From the NCBI RefSeq assembly GCF_949628215.1, contig NC_134288.1, forward strand, positions 7,307,182 to 7,371,181: a stretch of 64,000 nucleotides of DNA, given 5' to 3'. This stretch comes from Phalacrocorax aristotelis. Its lineage: Eukaryota; Chordata; Aves; Suliformes; Phalacrocoracidae. A model generated the notes under the pieces. The model worked only from the letters and a program-made list of their open reading frames with translations. It did no database searches and was not told where the DNA came from. A program made the translations under genes and the position numbers. Positions 45,415 through 59,600 of the stretch are shown piece by piece (position 1 is the stretch's first letter; every line of letters starts with the position of its first letter).

Positions 45415-48284
45415 AGGAGGCAAAAAAGGATCATCACTTGCTTACAAAAACTCTTGCTTGCCAGAGATTTGATTAAGGAAAAATGCAGCAGAGTTTTTTT
45501 TTTCCTTCTCTAAGTGATTATGCTTTAATTTTCTTAAGTAAGAGTACCAAAATACCTCTGGACATGCTAAAATAAATCATGTCATTGGGCTTTGAAGATC
45601 TGGCTAGCTGCACAAATCAACTGTAAAGTACACAGCTGACCAACATGGGGTTTTCTTCTTTCTTTTAAGAAAAGCAATCTGTCAGAAAATGCTGATTCCT
45701 TTAAACCAAATACAATTTTTCTACAATTCTGAGAGGTTTATCCAAGTTTGCTAGGAAGGGCATGTGGGTCTGTAATGGAGCTTCCTTCCAATCTGATATA
45801 CCCTTTCGTCCTCTCTCCTTGCTCCTAAAGTCTCTACTCACTTAAGAATTCACAACTGATTTTTTTATTCAGGATCACTTATGCTGAACAAAGCAGAACT
45901 CCTGAAGAAGTAAAAGGAAGAACTCCTGAAGTAAGAGTGATTCCTTCATACAACATTGCTCAGCGTACTATTACCATGAAACACAAATGTAACTGAAGTG
46001 GAAACCAATTAGTTAACACTAAATCAGTACGTGAATATAGTCTTTGTTAATAAATGTGGAGTGAGAAGCTTGCTACTGATGTATTAGAACCATTAACTTA
46101 CCTGAAGATTTAACACACTTATATCTGCAATGAACAATGAAGACTTAAGACACGCAGTTGCAGTTTCAAAGGCTTAAGACTATATCATCCATGGGAAGTA
46201 GCCATTGCAGTCTTAAACAAATTTGGCCTATCTTAACACTTAAGAGTATTAACCTTTATTCAACAAACATTCTTAATCTGAGTCTTAGTCTCCCAATTTA
46301 TTTCTGACTCCAGAAGAGCTGTTGCAGGGGGTTTGTTTCCAGGAAGACCACACCAGTTCTCTACCTCGTGTGCCCAGAAGTGAGGCTTGTCACAAAACCC
46401 CAGTCCAACGCTGCTCTGCCTCCCCTGCTTCACTAAGGGAAAGGAAGCAATAGCTGCATTTTGAAGTCAAGAAAGACAGGAGAGAGAATTAAAAGCTTTC
46501 TGAGGAAAGACTGAACTACAGAGCTTTCCAGAGTATTTTGAAAAAATGGATAGCTGCATGACTGTGAGAGAGGCTGTCGTCTAATGCCAGGAGCACGTTT
46601 AGTATCTCAGAGACAGGTATTTTTTTGGGACAGTTCCCCAGTGAACCATCTCCATAAAGTGCATGTTGCATGAACCTGCACGCCTTGCCATGCAAGGTTT
46701 TCCCAAGTGTTCACTATTACTTGGGCATCTATTTATAATGATCCTGCATAATGGCAAGACACAAAATAAGGAATTAAGCACATAATTTCTGAATAATATT
46801 TATTTCAGACTATATCACTCTTTATGTATTAAGCTACTCTTTCTCCCTCTTTCTTGAAGGTCAAAGCTTGGATTCTGACGTTACCTGGTAAGTAATAACT
46901 GAGGTTATTGAAATAAGAGCTAGGCAAACCTCCCAGGATACCCTGGCCATTGGAAGCAGCCACAGCCAACTGCAAACTCCATTACCTTCTCCGTATGAGC
47001 AAGACCTCAAACATGCCTCACACATGATGAAACTCCCCTCTGCAAAGTCTCTTAGTGAGGTAAGCAGGGAGACACGCAGTAATTACACACACCAAGTAAC
47101 ACCGGCAATAAGCAACATCTAGATTTTTCTTCAGGTTTTATAGTAATACAAGAAGAGGGTACAAAAAGGCAAATGCACCAGGTCCAGAAGCCAGAGCTGA
47201 GATAACTTTGCTCCTCCACAGTACATCATTTCAGGCACTTGTCCCGATGAGATCCTGCCCATTGGAAAGCAGTCACAGAGGCTTGATGGAGACTTTCCCC
47301 CCAGGCTTTTCCCTTATGGTCCAGAGACTCCATCCTCCAAGAGGCAATGCAGAGCAGCTATATTAGGCTCCTGGTGCAGAGAGTCCCCAAAAGGAGCCCT
47401 TTTTGCTACAGATGAGAAAAACCTGGACAAGTTTCTCTTTTTAAGCTACATTACCCTTTACAAACATTTGCACTGACAGATGAGTTGCAAGAAGATTTTA
47501 GAAGCATTTCAGGCAGATCTCGTTTAAGCAGCAGTGCTCTTTCTTTAAGGGAGATGCTGTGCCAAGAACACACCCAGCCTTGAAAACAGATCGCAAGGCA
47601 TAACAAGGCTCAAACAGGTTTTCTAAAGAATTCAGTACGCTCAGAGATTTTTCCAACATCACACCTTCAATTATTAATTCCTCTTCTCTTTCTACCAAAG
47701 CAGAAATGCACGTTGCAGCCTCACCTTAAACATACAGCAGCAGTGGAACAAATCCCATGATCAAAGACCCTGGCTGAAGGTCTGTTACTCAGTTCATCCA
47801 CAAAACTTTCAGTTAACGTCTCAGCTGATTAAATGCTGCAGTAGGAAAGGGGCCTCAAAAATAGTTGAGGATGCTGAATTTACAAGTCTGAATACTCATA
47901 TAAAGTTGATTTCACCTTACATTATTCCAGTCTTCATTAAGGGCTATGACCTAAGCAATTCAACAGAAACAACAGCAACTCATTTTACTTCCTACTCACC
48001 GCAAGTTTCATTTAAAAGCCTTATGTCACAGAAGGCTTGCTATATACAAAAATACAGCAAAAATGAAATTTTGACAGCAAGTTGTGGCAGTAAGTGCTTT
48101 GCAGCAACGTCAGTATGCACCAAAGTGAAAGCAGGTGGTGAACAATGACCCTGTTACCAAATGTAAGACAGCAAAAATCCATTCTCTTCCACAACAGATA
48201 TGAGTCAAGCCACTGAACTACCTTTTCCAACTTCAAATATCGCTAACAAATTTTAAAACCAAGTGTGGTATCTTCTGGGTTTTT

Positions 48285-48301
48285 TTGTTGTTGTTGTTGT
48301 T
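48285..48301. repeat. (TTG)n short tandem repeat
   Basis: Five TTG units directly after a T run, in the STK4 intron. Confidence 0.85.
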
Positions 48302-51300
48302 ATAAAGGGAATTTAGAAAGGTTTATAAAACCTACATACATAGAGCTTGCTGTGAATCACATTGGTGGTTTGAAGCAGCCGTGAATTTGATGAGGTTTGC
48401 AGTAAGGCTCAGAGTGTCTTCCTCATGCAAATGTTACAAAAGATTCAAGACCACTTAACAAACAATAAGAGAGAGACAAACAAGCTGTTCCTGGGCTTAT
48501 TTTTAAAACGACTGTATGTTTGATCACAAGGTGACAAAATGAACCATTTTTCCTTAATAAAGATGACACCAGTTAGAAGTATTTGCTGGGAAGAACATAC
48601 TAAATATGCTGAAAAGGTAATGCTTAAAAGAAACACAAACAATTAGCAGAGCTTTAAAAATTCTCGACAGATGGCTGAAGGAAAAAAAGGAAATCCATTT
48701 AAGGGACATCAGTGTTATGAATCAAGGCAGGTGACATTTAAAACCAATGAATAAAACATCACAAAAACCTGTCTCTTTATAAATCATACTTCATGGTGGA
48801 AATTACAGCTAGGTACTACACTAAGATCTCCCTCAATTAGCAGGAGATACCATGGGGTTTGGAAATTAATAGTTGTCTATTCTAGACTGTCTTCTGTTGT
48901 CAGAAAAATATTCTTATTAGAGTCTGGGCCTGTGTCCTCCTCCCCCCCTCAGATTATGGTTGTAATGCCCTTTGAATGAAAGCTTTATTACAGATTCAGC
49001 ACAGCAGAAACAAGTTTACTGTTTCCCAACTAGGAATCAACCCTAGTTCCATAGGACCTAGACAGGCTTATCTATCAGCCATCCCAGATCTGGCTTTATT
49101 TCTCAAACTGATGAACGCCCTCACAGATAAGTTCACTTTACAATCAAAGTAAGACTATTGGAAGAAATCAGTGCCTGAGAAGTAATTTTTATTCCAGCCA
49201 CCGCTGGGAAAAGGGGAGTTCATGATAGATGAAGGGAAGAAACTTTTGGACAGAGAAATCCCTGAAGAGTCACTCAAAGTGTTTGGTTTAGTCTTGGAAA
49301 AAATGTTATTGAAAAAAGCTCTACTTTAACCACACATTATTTTTCTTCCATGCAGAACTACATATTCAAATGAATTTTTGGAACAGTCAATCTTCATTCA
49401 TCACACAAGGGTCAGAGTAACATGCTCTCTTAGAAAAGAAAGAATGCGTTGCAAATTTCATAATAATTCAATAAAAGTCTCAAGATTATTTGATTCTCAA
49501 ATAATCCTATTTAAATGACCTGCAAATGTGCACACTCTGATAAAGCTTTTTCTGCTGCTGTCCAAGTGGATAGACTTTCTGGAGTGTCAGAAACCAGCTC
49601 GATTATTCACTTCAGTAATTTGGATGGGGGAAAGGAGGAACAGAAAGATTAGTGTAGAGGCCTGTATCTGACACTTTTACCAAGCTGTTTAAAAGACAGA
49701 AGTAAAAAGAAGAGAAAGCTCAGGGGATCACAGTAGAGTCAGGAAACAGTATAAAATTATGAACTATAAAAAGTCACACAACAGCAGCTTACCCATATAA
49801 TACGAGTACTTCTCTTCTAGCACCTGCCTTACCCACGTATCCTCAGCATGCCTTCTTCCTACTGCTAGAAGAGACCCAAAGACCAGTTCTAACAAAGTGA
49901 GAGCCAATTATTTAGCCTGCCATCATTTTCAAAGCCTGCAGTTGTACAGAAAAGACTCCCAAGTTTTTAATCGATTGAACTTTTAGAAGGACAGACAAAA
50001 GGCAGTAAAGCTATAAAGCATCAATATTAGATTGCTAATAAATGCTATCCAAATGAATGTTCAAAAGAAACCAAAGACATTTAATGTTCAAGGTAGACAA
50101 CAAGCTGTTCACAAGACAAATGACACCTTCACAGGCAGAATACAATAAATTAGAGACCCTGGTCATGGTAAAGCAGAATGTGTTTACTGTTATTGATAAG
50201 CAATAAATCACCTGCCCTCTAACAGTTCCTCCCTATAAATCACTTCCAATGAAAGAAACAGATGATTCCAGTATGCAGCCATTCTTCACCACAGCCCTGA
50301 GCTGGGAGAAGAAATCTGCTGTGCTGAGTGATCTCCACTTTTAACCGTACTTGTTCTATAGTGGCACAGGGGAAGCAGCAGGGCTATGTAAGAGACGTAA
50401 CACTGTGCACCATGAGATACCAGCTGCAACTTTTGCAGATTCACAGCAGGGCTGAGCAGCATACAGAGCTGCAGTGTGCATCAGTCTCCGCACCTCCCTG
50501 GTTTGGACTCCAGCCTGCCGTGATCCATCGCAGCTGGCATCCTTACTGCCTGGACCACACCTGATATGCGTAAGTAGACTCTGATCTGCAGGCATTGTCA
50601 GGCTGGTGTCTACCACCAGGCTCAAAAATACAGTATGATCCTAATGCAATTTGACTTGCTTTGGAAGAATTAAGTTTTCTATAAACTTTTCAGTAAGAAA
50701 TTCAATCTCTTGCTATCACACCTCTATTTTGTCTAACTAGAAGGAAAAGGATTCACATTCGTGATTTCCCTGCAAACAAACCACTGAACAAGCTGAAGAC
50801 ATGATTAGACTAACACACTTTCCTTCTCTGCTGGTAAAGATACCACCAGAAGTGGTCTTATTTATTTATTTTTTAAAAAATATGTTTCCAGTGTAATGTT
50901 TCAAACTACTACGTAAAAGCATAGAAACGAGGATGTTAATAAAAACCAGTATATCCCAGATGAGAGCAGCATAATGAAACACTGTCTCAGTAAACAGAAA
51001 AATCTTATTTTTCTTTACTACTTCCAGAAAAAGAATTATACCTCCACTTAGGTAAGAGGACAGCTTGCTTTCATTTACATTACACTTATTAAGAAAGAAA
51101 GATCTAAGCAGTAGCTGTTAAAAGCTCTGGCTGAAGCTGCTTACAGAGACGAAAAATATCATGATTTCCTATCAAGTAAGTATAAATGGACATAGAGTTA
51201 TTCAAAGGAGGCTGCAGTTCTGATACCAACTCTTACAGTATAGATAATTTAAGAACTCCAAAAGATGTGAATATACTTTCAGAAACTGAACTTTATTAAA

Positions 51301-52621
51301 ATGTAAGTGTTTTCTTGATGTTTTCCTTCAGCAGTTTGCCAGACTATTGCTTTGTCCCTTATTTGAACAAACTGCAATTGCAAGTGTGAAATATGTTTCT
51401 GTTGCTCACTCTTTTGTGCCACTGGTTTGGTGAACCATCCAACTAACTCCTACAGCTTCCTCCTCCACAGAGCCCCTGGCAGGCCTCTGCGTAAAGAAGA
51501 GGAACACTGGAGCAAGAGCTTCCAAACAAAACCAAAGACCACACTAAGCGTCTACAGACACTTTTGAAACAAAGATGCCTCATTTCAACACTTGCGTATT
51601 TTAAGGAGCACAATCCACAAGCTGTTGCCCAAGCACTTTGGAAGCAACAGGCTAGAGAGCAGGTTACTGGAAAAGATCTGTAGCTGTGCGATAAAGCTCA
51701 GCCCTTCCCCCACCTCCTGTAACTCAGCAAAGTCCCTTCTCTGCCCATCTCTGTCTAGCAGATGGTGAGGTGAAGGCAAGAACTGTTGCTTGTACATGAG
51801 GACTCTCTGCAGCCCTGACAAAAGTTGCAGCTAATCAGCACCCGCACGCTTCCCCCCCAGCTAGAGGCAATTAACACCTCCAGCCACCTCACCTTCCTTC
51901 TTTTGCCCTGCAAAAATTGCAGAAGCAACAGTTCTACCACTTGCAGGACAGTCTTCCCCAGCAGCAGAGAAACAGATGACACTGTGCACTAAAAAGTGAT
52001 AAAGTCTGTTTTGGAAGCGGGGGAAATCACACCAATCTTTCCTGTCCAAAGAAATTCCCATCAGCAGCCGATGAGACACTTCTCAAAGGGAGCTAAAAAG
52101 ATGAGCTAGTGCAGAGAATAGCGCTCACAGCGTGGAAACACAAGACCTGAAACACAGGTTTGCTCACGGCAGACTGTAGTGTAGTGAACAAGCGAACAAA
52201 GGCCATGCCAGCAGCCATCTTCCACAGCCCTTCCACAGGAGGTTGAGAGGTTTGCCATGCCTACTCCCTCTACTTCTGCAAACTTTGACACTCTCAGGGA
52301 TATATGTTAATTTTGTTTTTATAAGGAAAAAAGTTCTGCTCCAAAGTTTTTCTGCTTCAATGAGAGAACCTGTGAAGGCAGACCCCCTTCATTAAGCCAA
52401 GGCATGAGAAGGAAAGACCCAAACTACTGGCTGCTGGTAATTGTAGGAACAGGAACCATCTGATTCACCAAGACCTAACAGACACAAACAAACCAAGGCC
52501 TTCCCAAAGGAAGCGGGATACTTCTTAGGAATGAGACATAAACCTTGTTTCTGAATGTCAGCTTCCTTCCCAGAGCTGCAGCAGCAGGATGGAAATTGCC
52601 AGTGCAGAAAACTGCTGATGG

Positions 52622-52813
52622 TTACAGTTCTTCACTGAGGTCCTGCAGGTGAATGGCAGTGCCTTCCTTCAAAAGCTCAGCTATCACCTGGTGTTCTTCC
52701 AGTGAAGCACAGATAGCAAGATTAGCTAAAGACAACACCAAAGTGTCTGTACCAATTAAGCTCTTGACAAGCTGCCTTACACAGGCCAGGAATGGTTGGC
52801 AGGTACACAGGTG
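52622..52813 (-). other. Exon-like open segment with ARM-repeat-like sequence
   Basis: On the minus strand an acceptor-like TTTTTTGATTCCAG precedes 63 open codons and a TAA (plus strand 52,622-52,624). The predicted peptide has an ARM/HEAT-like pattern: VRQLVKSLIGTD, then LSLANLAICASLEEHQVIAE, then LLKEGTAIHLQDLSEEL. An in-frame TGA sits just upstream of the acceptor, so any coding must begin by splicing. The phase is 0, the same as the STK4 exon at 56,503-56,660, so it could be an alternative last exon of STK4 or the tail of an unrelated nested gene. I do not recognise the protein. Open frames of this length also occur by chance in 64 kb. Confidence 0.25.
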
Positions 52814-55800
52814 CTGGAATCAAAAAAGCCTCAGAGCAAACAGCTTCAACTCCTTGTGTAAAGCCTGCGGAAAGACTTGATGTCCTACAGTACTTGCTCT
52901 AGTGTCTATTAAAAGGTCAGGTCCTATTTGACTCCACACCCAAAACAAGCCCCTAGGATACTTATTATAGATTCACTGATATATGAAGAATTATGAACTA
53001 GAGTTACAGCAAAACCTAAGCTCACCACTACAGGTACTGGGAAAGACCAGCAGTTGCATCATGATGGCAAAATTGAAGACTGACAGGGGCTCTACTGCAA
53101 CTCATTTTTGCCAGTGAAACCACAGTCATGAAATAAAACTGAAAAGGTTTCAGTATTGTCATAGCTACCAAAAGCCACGAATGGCTGGAACCTGCTAATT
53201 TGCTAACAAAATAGGCTTTCAATAAAACGATTAGTGATATAATACACAACATTCATGACTGAATGATCCACAAATATGTGCTACAATAGGTTTTGCAAGA
53301 CTGAAAGCCTTTTAAGCAGGGACAGAATAGAAAAAAAGAGTGATCCCACTTTAGCCACAAGTGATATTAGAACATTGACCTGCTCAAAGCAGCTAAAAGA
53401 CTTTTCAAATAGGAATAAGCAAAGGGTTTGTTGTGTCTAAGGGCAGGAAAAACAGCACAATTAATTTGGCTGTATGTTACAGTACTACTGAAAGATTAAA
53501 GTGAAAAAATGTATGGCATTGTCTAAACAAATCTTCTAGCATTATTAATTTAAGTCTGTGCAACAGTATGTGACTAATGTTCAGTGGCAAAATTAAATTT
53601 AACTACAAAAATTTTGAGATCTGATTACGGCAATTAGGAATTCTACATGCCGTGCAGCCTGCCCATTATCAGCCTACCCCTGCAGCATTTTCATAGTTTG
53701 TTGTATTCTTCTTAAAAGCAAGATTTTTTGCCCATAATTAGTATTTTTCCCCATGTTAAATAAATCATAATGATCTTGAAAACATTTTCCATAATCAAGC
53801 AGGGCTTAAATCTTTAGAGATCCTTGTTCAAACATGAGTGGGGATAAACGTTAACACCATCAGGCATTGACTAATGAATTAATAATAAATTCTACCTCAG
53901 AAATCCAAGGCTGGAAATACACTGAGTTTATGCCATCTCTGACCATGACCAGGACATAGCCAGAGCATCATGTTTAGGAGAAATGGAGTTCATCACCTTT
54001 TAGAACAGGATTCCTGGGTTTTCAGCTCTGCAGTAAATAGGGCTGACTTGATCTAAGCCTTATCTAACATGACACTGCCATTGTGATATAAATAGTGTCT
54101 TACTTGCCTTCTTCAGAGGAACAATCTTAGTCAAGAAAAGGTCAAATGGTTTTACCGCAGGGGAAAAGAGCAAAAATCTTCTGTAATTTAATATTGCCCC
54201 CCTTTTTCTTTTTGGGAAGCCAGGAGACTCCAGGTGCTAGTTGCATAGGAGGGAGAGTAATGCAGAAGAGAAGACAAGGCATATTTATCTAGTCTGCAGT
54301 AGCACAAAGCAATAATATTTCAATCATTTCTTAAGGCCCAGGAGGAACTAGTATTCACCCAGCATCTCGCTGATCTCATCTTTACTTGGAATCCTGCAAA
54401 CTCTATAGACAAAGTCTGCTCAAACCTGCCTCCTTGGACAATGCAGAAATAAGTCATAGCTGCAGGCAAGTCTGGGACAGATGTACTTGACACACCTACT
54501 AGTGAGTGTATATTTTCTTGTACCACAATGCTTATTGCATTGATGCTTTCAATTAATAAAGCATTAAACATGACTCTTGCCCATAGCTAGACAAATTGAT
54601 CTATTTTTAGCCAAACAGGAAAAATACCTAGTTTTAAATCTTTGAATACATTACACAGCCTGAGGTTACTGCTAGTAACCCTCAGATAAGCACTACAGAA
54701 ATACCCCCATATATTTATTAAGGTTGCTTTCAAGCCTTTTTCTTATCCTACAGAAAAGAAAGCAGCTCTGTTACAGAATTTGCATGCGAGACAGGCTGGT
54801 ATACTCATGCACAGCTGAACTAGAGAAATACATACAGCGGGGAAGCAAAATTCCTACAAGTTATTACATGAAGGTGACCCAAAGCCCGATTTATTGCTAG
54901 CTTTTATTGCTTGCTTTCATTGCTTCCAGCGCACTGGTAATCTATGCACATGGCAATTCTTCAGTACTAAAGGAAATCAGTAAACAAGGTCACACGTGTG
55001 TCAAACATTCTCTGCTTTGCACATTCTAAAAATACTTGTAGGTCCTGCTTGCTAGAATGGCACCAACCTTTCCTTGTGTCATCCGTGCTGCCTGTGCCCC
55101 TCACTGGGTGTAGCCTGCACCTACAGCTCACAGTATGCAGGGTGGAATACATCCTACTCAGTGGAAATCAGGGTAATTGCTAAACTTGTTATCAACCAAA
55201 TTAGAAAGTAAAATAATTACAGCAAATTTCCCCATGGGACATCTTCTGCAGACTACAAAAGACTTCTAAGACACTCCAAACCAGCCCTTCTTTCTTGGAA
55301 AATACCACGCACTGGAAAAATAATTGTTTATCATTAAATTAAGTTACAGCATGTAAGGTGAATGAGATAAATGGAGTATTTGACTCAAGTCTTTGGCCCA
55401 GACCCTGTGATACACAGGCAGCTTGCAGGTTGTTTCTGCAAAACATGTTTATGCAGTGACTTTAAGCCTTCTAGCTAAACAACACTGCAAAGGACTACGA
55501 GGGAACACAGCAGGTCCCCTCGGCTACCCATCCTTTTCAGTCTAAATGGGAAAATGTGAGATGCAGCAGCAAAGACAACAAAATATATGTAACAGCGGTA
55601 GTCGATACAATCTATACAAAGAGAATGAAAGGCTCCAGCTATTATTCCAGCCTTAAAGTAAAGCATCTCCTTGAGTCGTGACTAGCAGAGGGATTTTGCT
55701 TTCACGCTGCTTTGTGAAGGTGGAGTGAATCTCACCAGCTACTGAATGCAGCGTGACAACCTGAACCAGGGGCAACACGAACAGACATTATAAGGACACA

Positions 55801-56502
55801 CAATGCACTTAAAGTAAAAAGTGCTTGCAGTGAAGTATCATTGAAAGAAAAATGCAGTGGAGGGAACAGTGTTCAGCAGAGCATACATCTGGCATTTTGA
55901 ACTCAAACCAGAAATTTTCCATCCTCACAAAAAGAATTAGATCATAAAACTTATGAATAATAGATCTTACTTTGGACTTCTGAAAAATTCGTGAAAATTC
56001 TGAGCACGTGAACCTTAGTTAGGAGCACTGAAATTGAGGATTTGAAAGAGAAATTAAGACAAGCTCAGTGTTTATATAATAACACAAAACCCAGTGCCAA
56101 AGCTTGAGAAAAACAAGGAAATTCAATGGTTCTGACACTACACATTCAGGATTTGCATTTTCCAACTGCCATCTGGAATTCTATTTTTTTATTTATTTTA
56201 AACGCATAATGAGGAAGTAAAGCAAGATAGCTTGTACCTCATGTCCTCAGGCTTTTTTGGTCCTTTGTTTTTCAACAAGGAAAATATAGAGATAATGACT
56301 GGTTATGATTACCGAGAAATACCTAAAGAAAATGAGTTTTTCAAAATGCCCCATCCAAATGCATTAGCAATTAGAATCTCCTCAAGTTTCCATTAGTCTG
56401 TCAAAACAAGAAATAATCTTATAGCAGCTCTGACTAAAACTCTAAATCTAAAAAAATCTAGAAAGATTGTCACATTGATTGAATTTCAAAGTATAGACTT
56501 AC

Positions 56503-56660
56503 AAATTCGTAGTCTCCATCCTGTGGTACTTTCCAATCGGATGAATTTTTTGTCTGGCCAGACACATTCTTCCCAAAGCTATTGATTTGATTCTCCTTCT
56601 CCTTCTGCTCAAAATATTCAAGGAATGATGGTTTGGCTGGCTGCATCGTTTCATCCCTCC
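56503..56660 (-). CDS. STK4: STK4 (MST1), penultimate coding exon: linker before SARAH
   Basis: The 158-bp exon encodes the regulatory linker between kinase and SARAH domain. The peptide reads RDETMQPAKPSFLEYFEQKE and continues with KENQINSFGKNVSGQ and NSSDWKVPQDGDYEF, closely matching mammalian STK4. The acceptor is TTCCAG|GGAGGG (phase 1 on entry) and the donor is GAATTT|GTAAGT (phase 0). The next exon in the window (36,322 downward) continues in phase 0. The SFLEYFEQKEKE segment is strongly conserved, while NVSGQTK differs from the mammalian sequence, which looks like normal divergence. The upstream exons with the acidic linker and the kinase domain lie beyond 64,000. Confidence 0.96.
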
Positions 56661-59600
56661 CTGGAAATATTAAAAATAAAAAAAACCAGTTGTTTTGAAA
56701 AATATATTTTCAGTTATACTGCCTTGCATCATGCCCAAAAGTGATTTTATTTTTTTATTTTTTTAGCACACACTAAATCACGTAGTACTGCTAAAGTACT
56801 ATTTTTTCGGCAGCTTTTCAAATATAAAACTGACTGTACAGCATTGCTTTACAAGCAGAAACTCATCTTGGTGTTTATAAATGGCATAGTACAGAAGCAA
56901 GGCTTTGGAAGACCACATCTACAATGCCTACCTACCACAACTTGCCTTTGGTAGAAGCAGTCAAGTTCTACATTTCTTGGGTGGAAAGGATGAATTAGTT
57001 TGCATACCTTTTTTTTTTTCGCCCCCTTCTTTTTATTAGTCAGCTAGTAAGTTTAAAAGTTTACTGCCCTGGTTTTCCTTCTGTGAGTTAATTACTCTGA
57101 ACACACTTTCTTTGTGGATTACTCAAATAAGTCAGATACATAGATTAATCATTCAATTCTAGACTGCATTTAAGAAACTCAGGGTAATAAGAAATGGGCA
57201 AGGGTATAAAGAGAGAGAGAGGAGTCAAAATAACCCCCTAAATATGAATACTTTGATTTGTAAGAGCAGGTCTCATAAGCCACCCAAGCACTGTTCTCAA
57301 TAACAAAGAAAGAGTTCACCCATACTGATAGAAGGATATAGCCAAGAGCACAAAGCTTTAGCACAACTAGATTTATGTTATTCTTGTTTGTCTAAATTAT
57401 TCATTAGAACAAACTGAAGTTAAACGAAAAGGAAGAATGCTGCTGATTCATTAAGAGTAAAGAGCTAGAAAAATTACATTCTCATAGGGTGCCTAGGTAC
57501 GTTGGGTAGTTGGTGGGATTAGAGATAGGAGTACTAACATACTCCTCCTTACTTCAGCCATCACGTTGTCTGAATCACTGCTCATAAATCTAGCAACCCA
57601 TTCAGCAAACAGGTTTCCACCACTGAAGGAAGAAACGCAACGTCACACATTCCCAGATCAAAGGAGATCCCCAGTGCTGTTAGGAGGGAAAGGAGGTGGG
57701 CTTCAGCTGTAGGGTGACAATAGCGTAGTAGGGAAGCAAATGATGAAAAGTGAGAGGATGAACATACTGATTGCTAGCAGAGACCACATAAAAACCAATA
57801 CAGGAAGAAAACACAGATTTTAACTTCACAGCAAGTCAAGATCGAATGACCTTCACTATCTCCAAGGGAAGATTTCTTTTCTAGTGCAACCGACACAGCA
57901 TCAGATGCTGCCCAGACTACTCATGCTTAAAACCAGCCTGACCTGTGAGTTACAGTGTGGCTAATATCTTGTAAAGAGTTTCAGTCTAAATGAAGAGGCA
58001 GGCTTGCACAGAAAACATGCTTTAACAGGGCTGCACCACAAGACCATGACAGCTGCCACCACAGCTAAAGGCTACTCGCAGCTTAATGCCATTGTGCTGC
58101 TCTTTACGATAAAATGCTTCACAAAAACCTGCGAGTGTAGTAGAAGTAAGCACTGTAACAATACCTAGTAAAATGTTTTTGTTCTGATAAAATATGGCTC
58201 TCCAGACACTGGAGTAGGTTAATCATACTTGAAACATATGTTTTAGGCAATGCAGAAACCATCATTTTCAGAAAGCAGGACTAGGACTAGAGTTAACAGA
58301 AAATGGCATCAGAATAGCCTAATTCTGGACTGTGGAAATGAGTTCACTGTCAAATGCCATATATTTGTAATAAATATAATCTGTCAGGCAGGCAACCAAC
58401 CAAAAGTTTAGAGCTTCAGACAACCACACGGGGATGAAGCCATCCTTCGAGGGGTTTGTGGGGTCTGCGTTACACAGAGACTCTCCTACAAGAATTTGTT
58501 CAGAAGGCAGGCTAATCCTCACTCAGGACATTCAGCAGTGCTTTCCTCTTGAAAAAATATTAGGTCCTCTGGAAACCCATTAAGATTTAATCACCGACTA
58601 CTATTCTTGCACATAAAATTGCCATCCAGTGAGCCAGAACTTCCCTGGCAGACTCTGCCTGATCCTCAGACAAGTATATGAATTCCTTGGTCAGCTATGA
58701 GATACTTTAGGAAGTGATTTACCTATAGACATGTTAAATACAGACCAAATTTCCGCAAAGTTTGAGAAATCTTGGCAGGATATTTGGGTTGTGATACTGA
58801 GAGAAGTGTGGTTCTACACAGCCTGAAATGTCATGATGCATTTTGAAAAAGCAGTGCATGGTGCTGCCTCTCCAGGGTCAGCTAAAAGCTCAAGCATGAA
58901 CTGAAGTGCTTATACTTTTGCACCACGACAACTGGAGCAAAGACAAATTATTCTACCCCTGACACTAGTTCCCCTTTTTTAAAAACTGAAAAACTCGTGA
59001 CACAGAATTACATCAAGAAAGACACCTTCAGACAGGCTGAGTGAAGGTCAGTCAGGGAAAACGTCTGCAAAGTAGAGAACAGATTTGCTGTTGGGAATAA
59101 TTACTGAAATACAATAGCAATCCAATTACTGCTAAGTGATAAAACATTTATTTAGAATGAAGTAAATACACCCCTTGTATTCTGCTGCAGTCCAGCCTGT
59201 TTGAAGCAGGAGGTAAGCTCTTATGGCCAACTGTAGCAATGTTTAACACCAAAAAATTTTGTAGAAGAAGAGGAATTCATAACTACCTAGGCTAACCTAT
59301 ACACAGTTTACTGACAGCCAGCCTAGATCTCAGTCTCAGTAATGCAGTCTTCCTAGGGAAAAAAAAAGAAAATCTAAATAAAGCTTGCACTCTTTGTTTT
59401 GAAAACAATTGTTTGCAGCACAGCAGACTTTGAAAGCAAGTGTTTCACTCCAGTGACTTGGTTTCTTCAGTTCTTTTCTATTTTTTTTAAAAAGACTGTT
59501 CACTCATACCAGAACTTAATTCAGCATTATCACTTAAGATAATCATGCTCATTTCCCCACATCTTGTACTTTACCAAGAACTGCAATTTTTGTAAATGAC

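Larger units (their letters stand above)
36323..56502 (-). other. STK4: Last intron of STK4, 20.2 kb
   Basis: Bounded by GAATTT|GTAAGT at the upstream exon and CTGCTAG|CTA at the last exon, phase 0 on both sides. AT-rich and mostly featureless. It contains several simple repeats (listed separately), a perfect 11-bp inverted repeat at 37,815-37,852, and some exon-like open segments on the STK4 strand, the best at 52,622-52,813. Confidence 0.85.
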
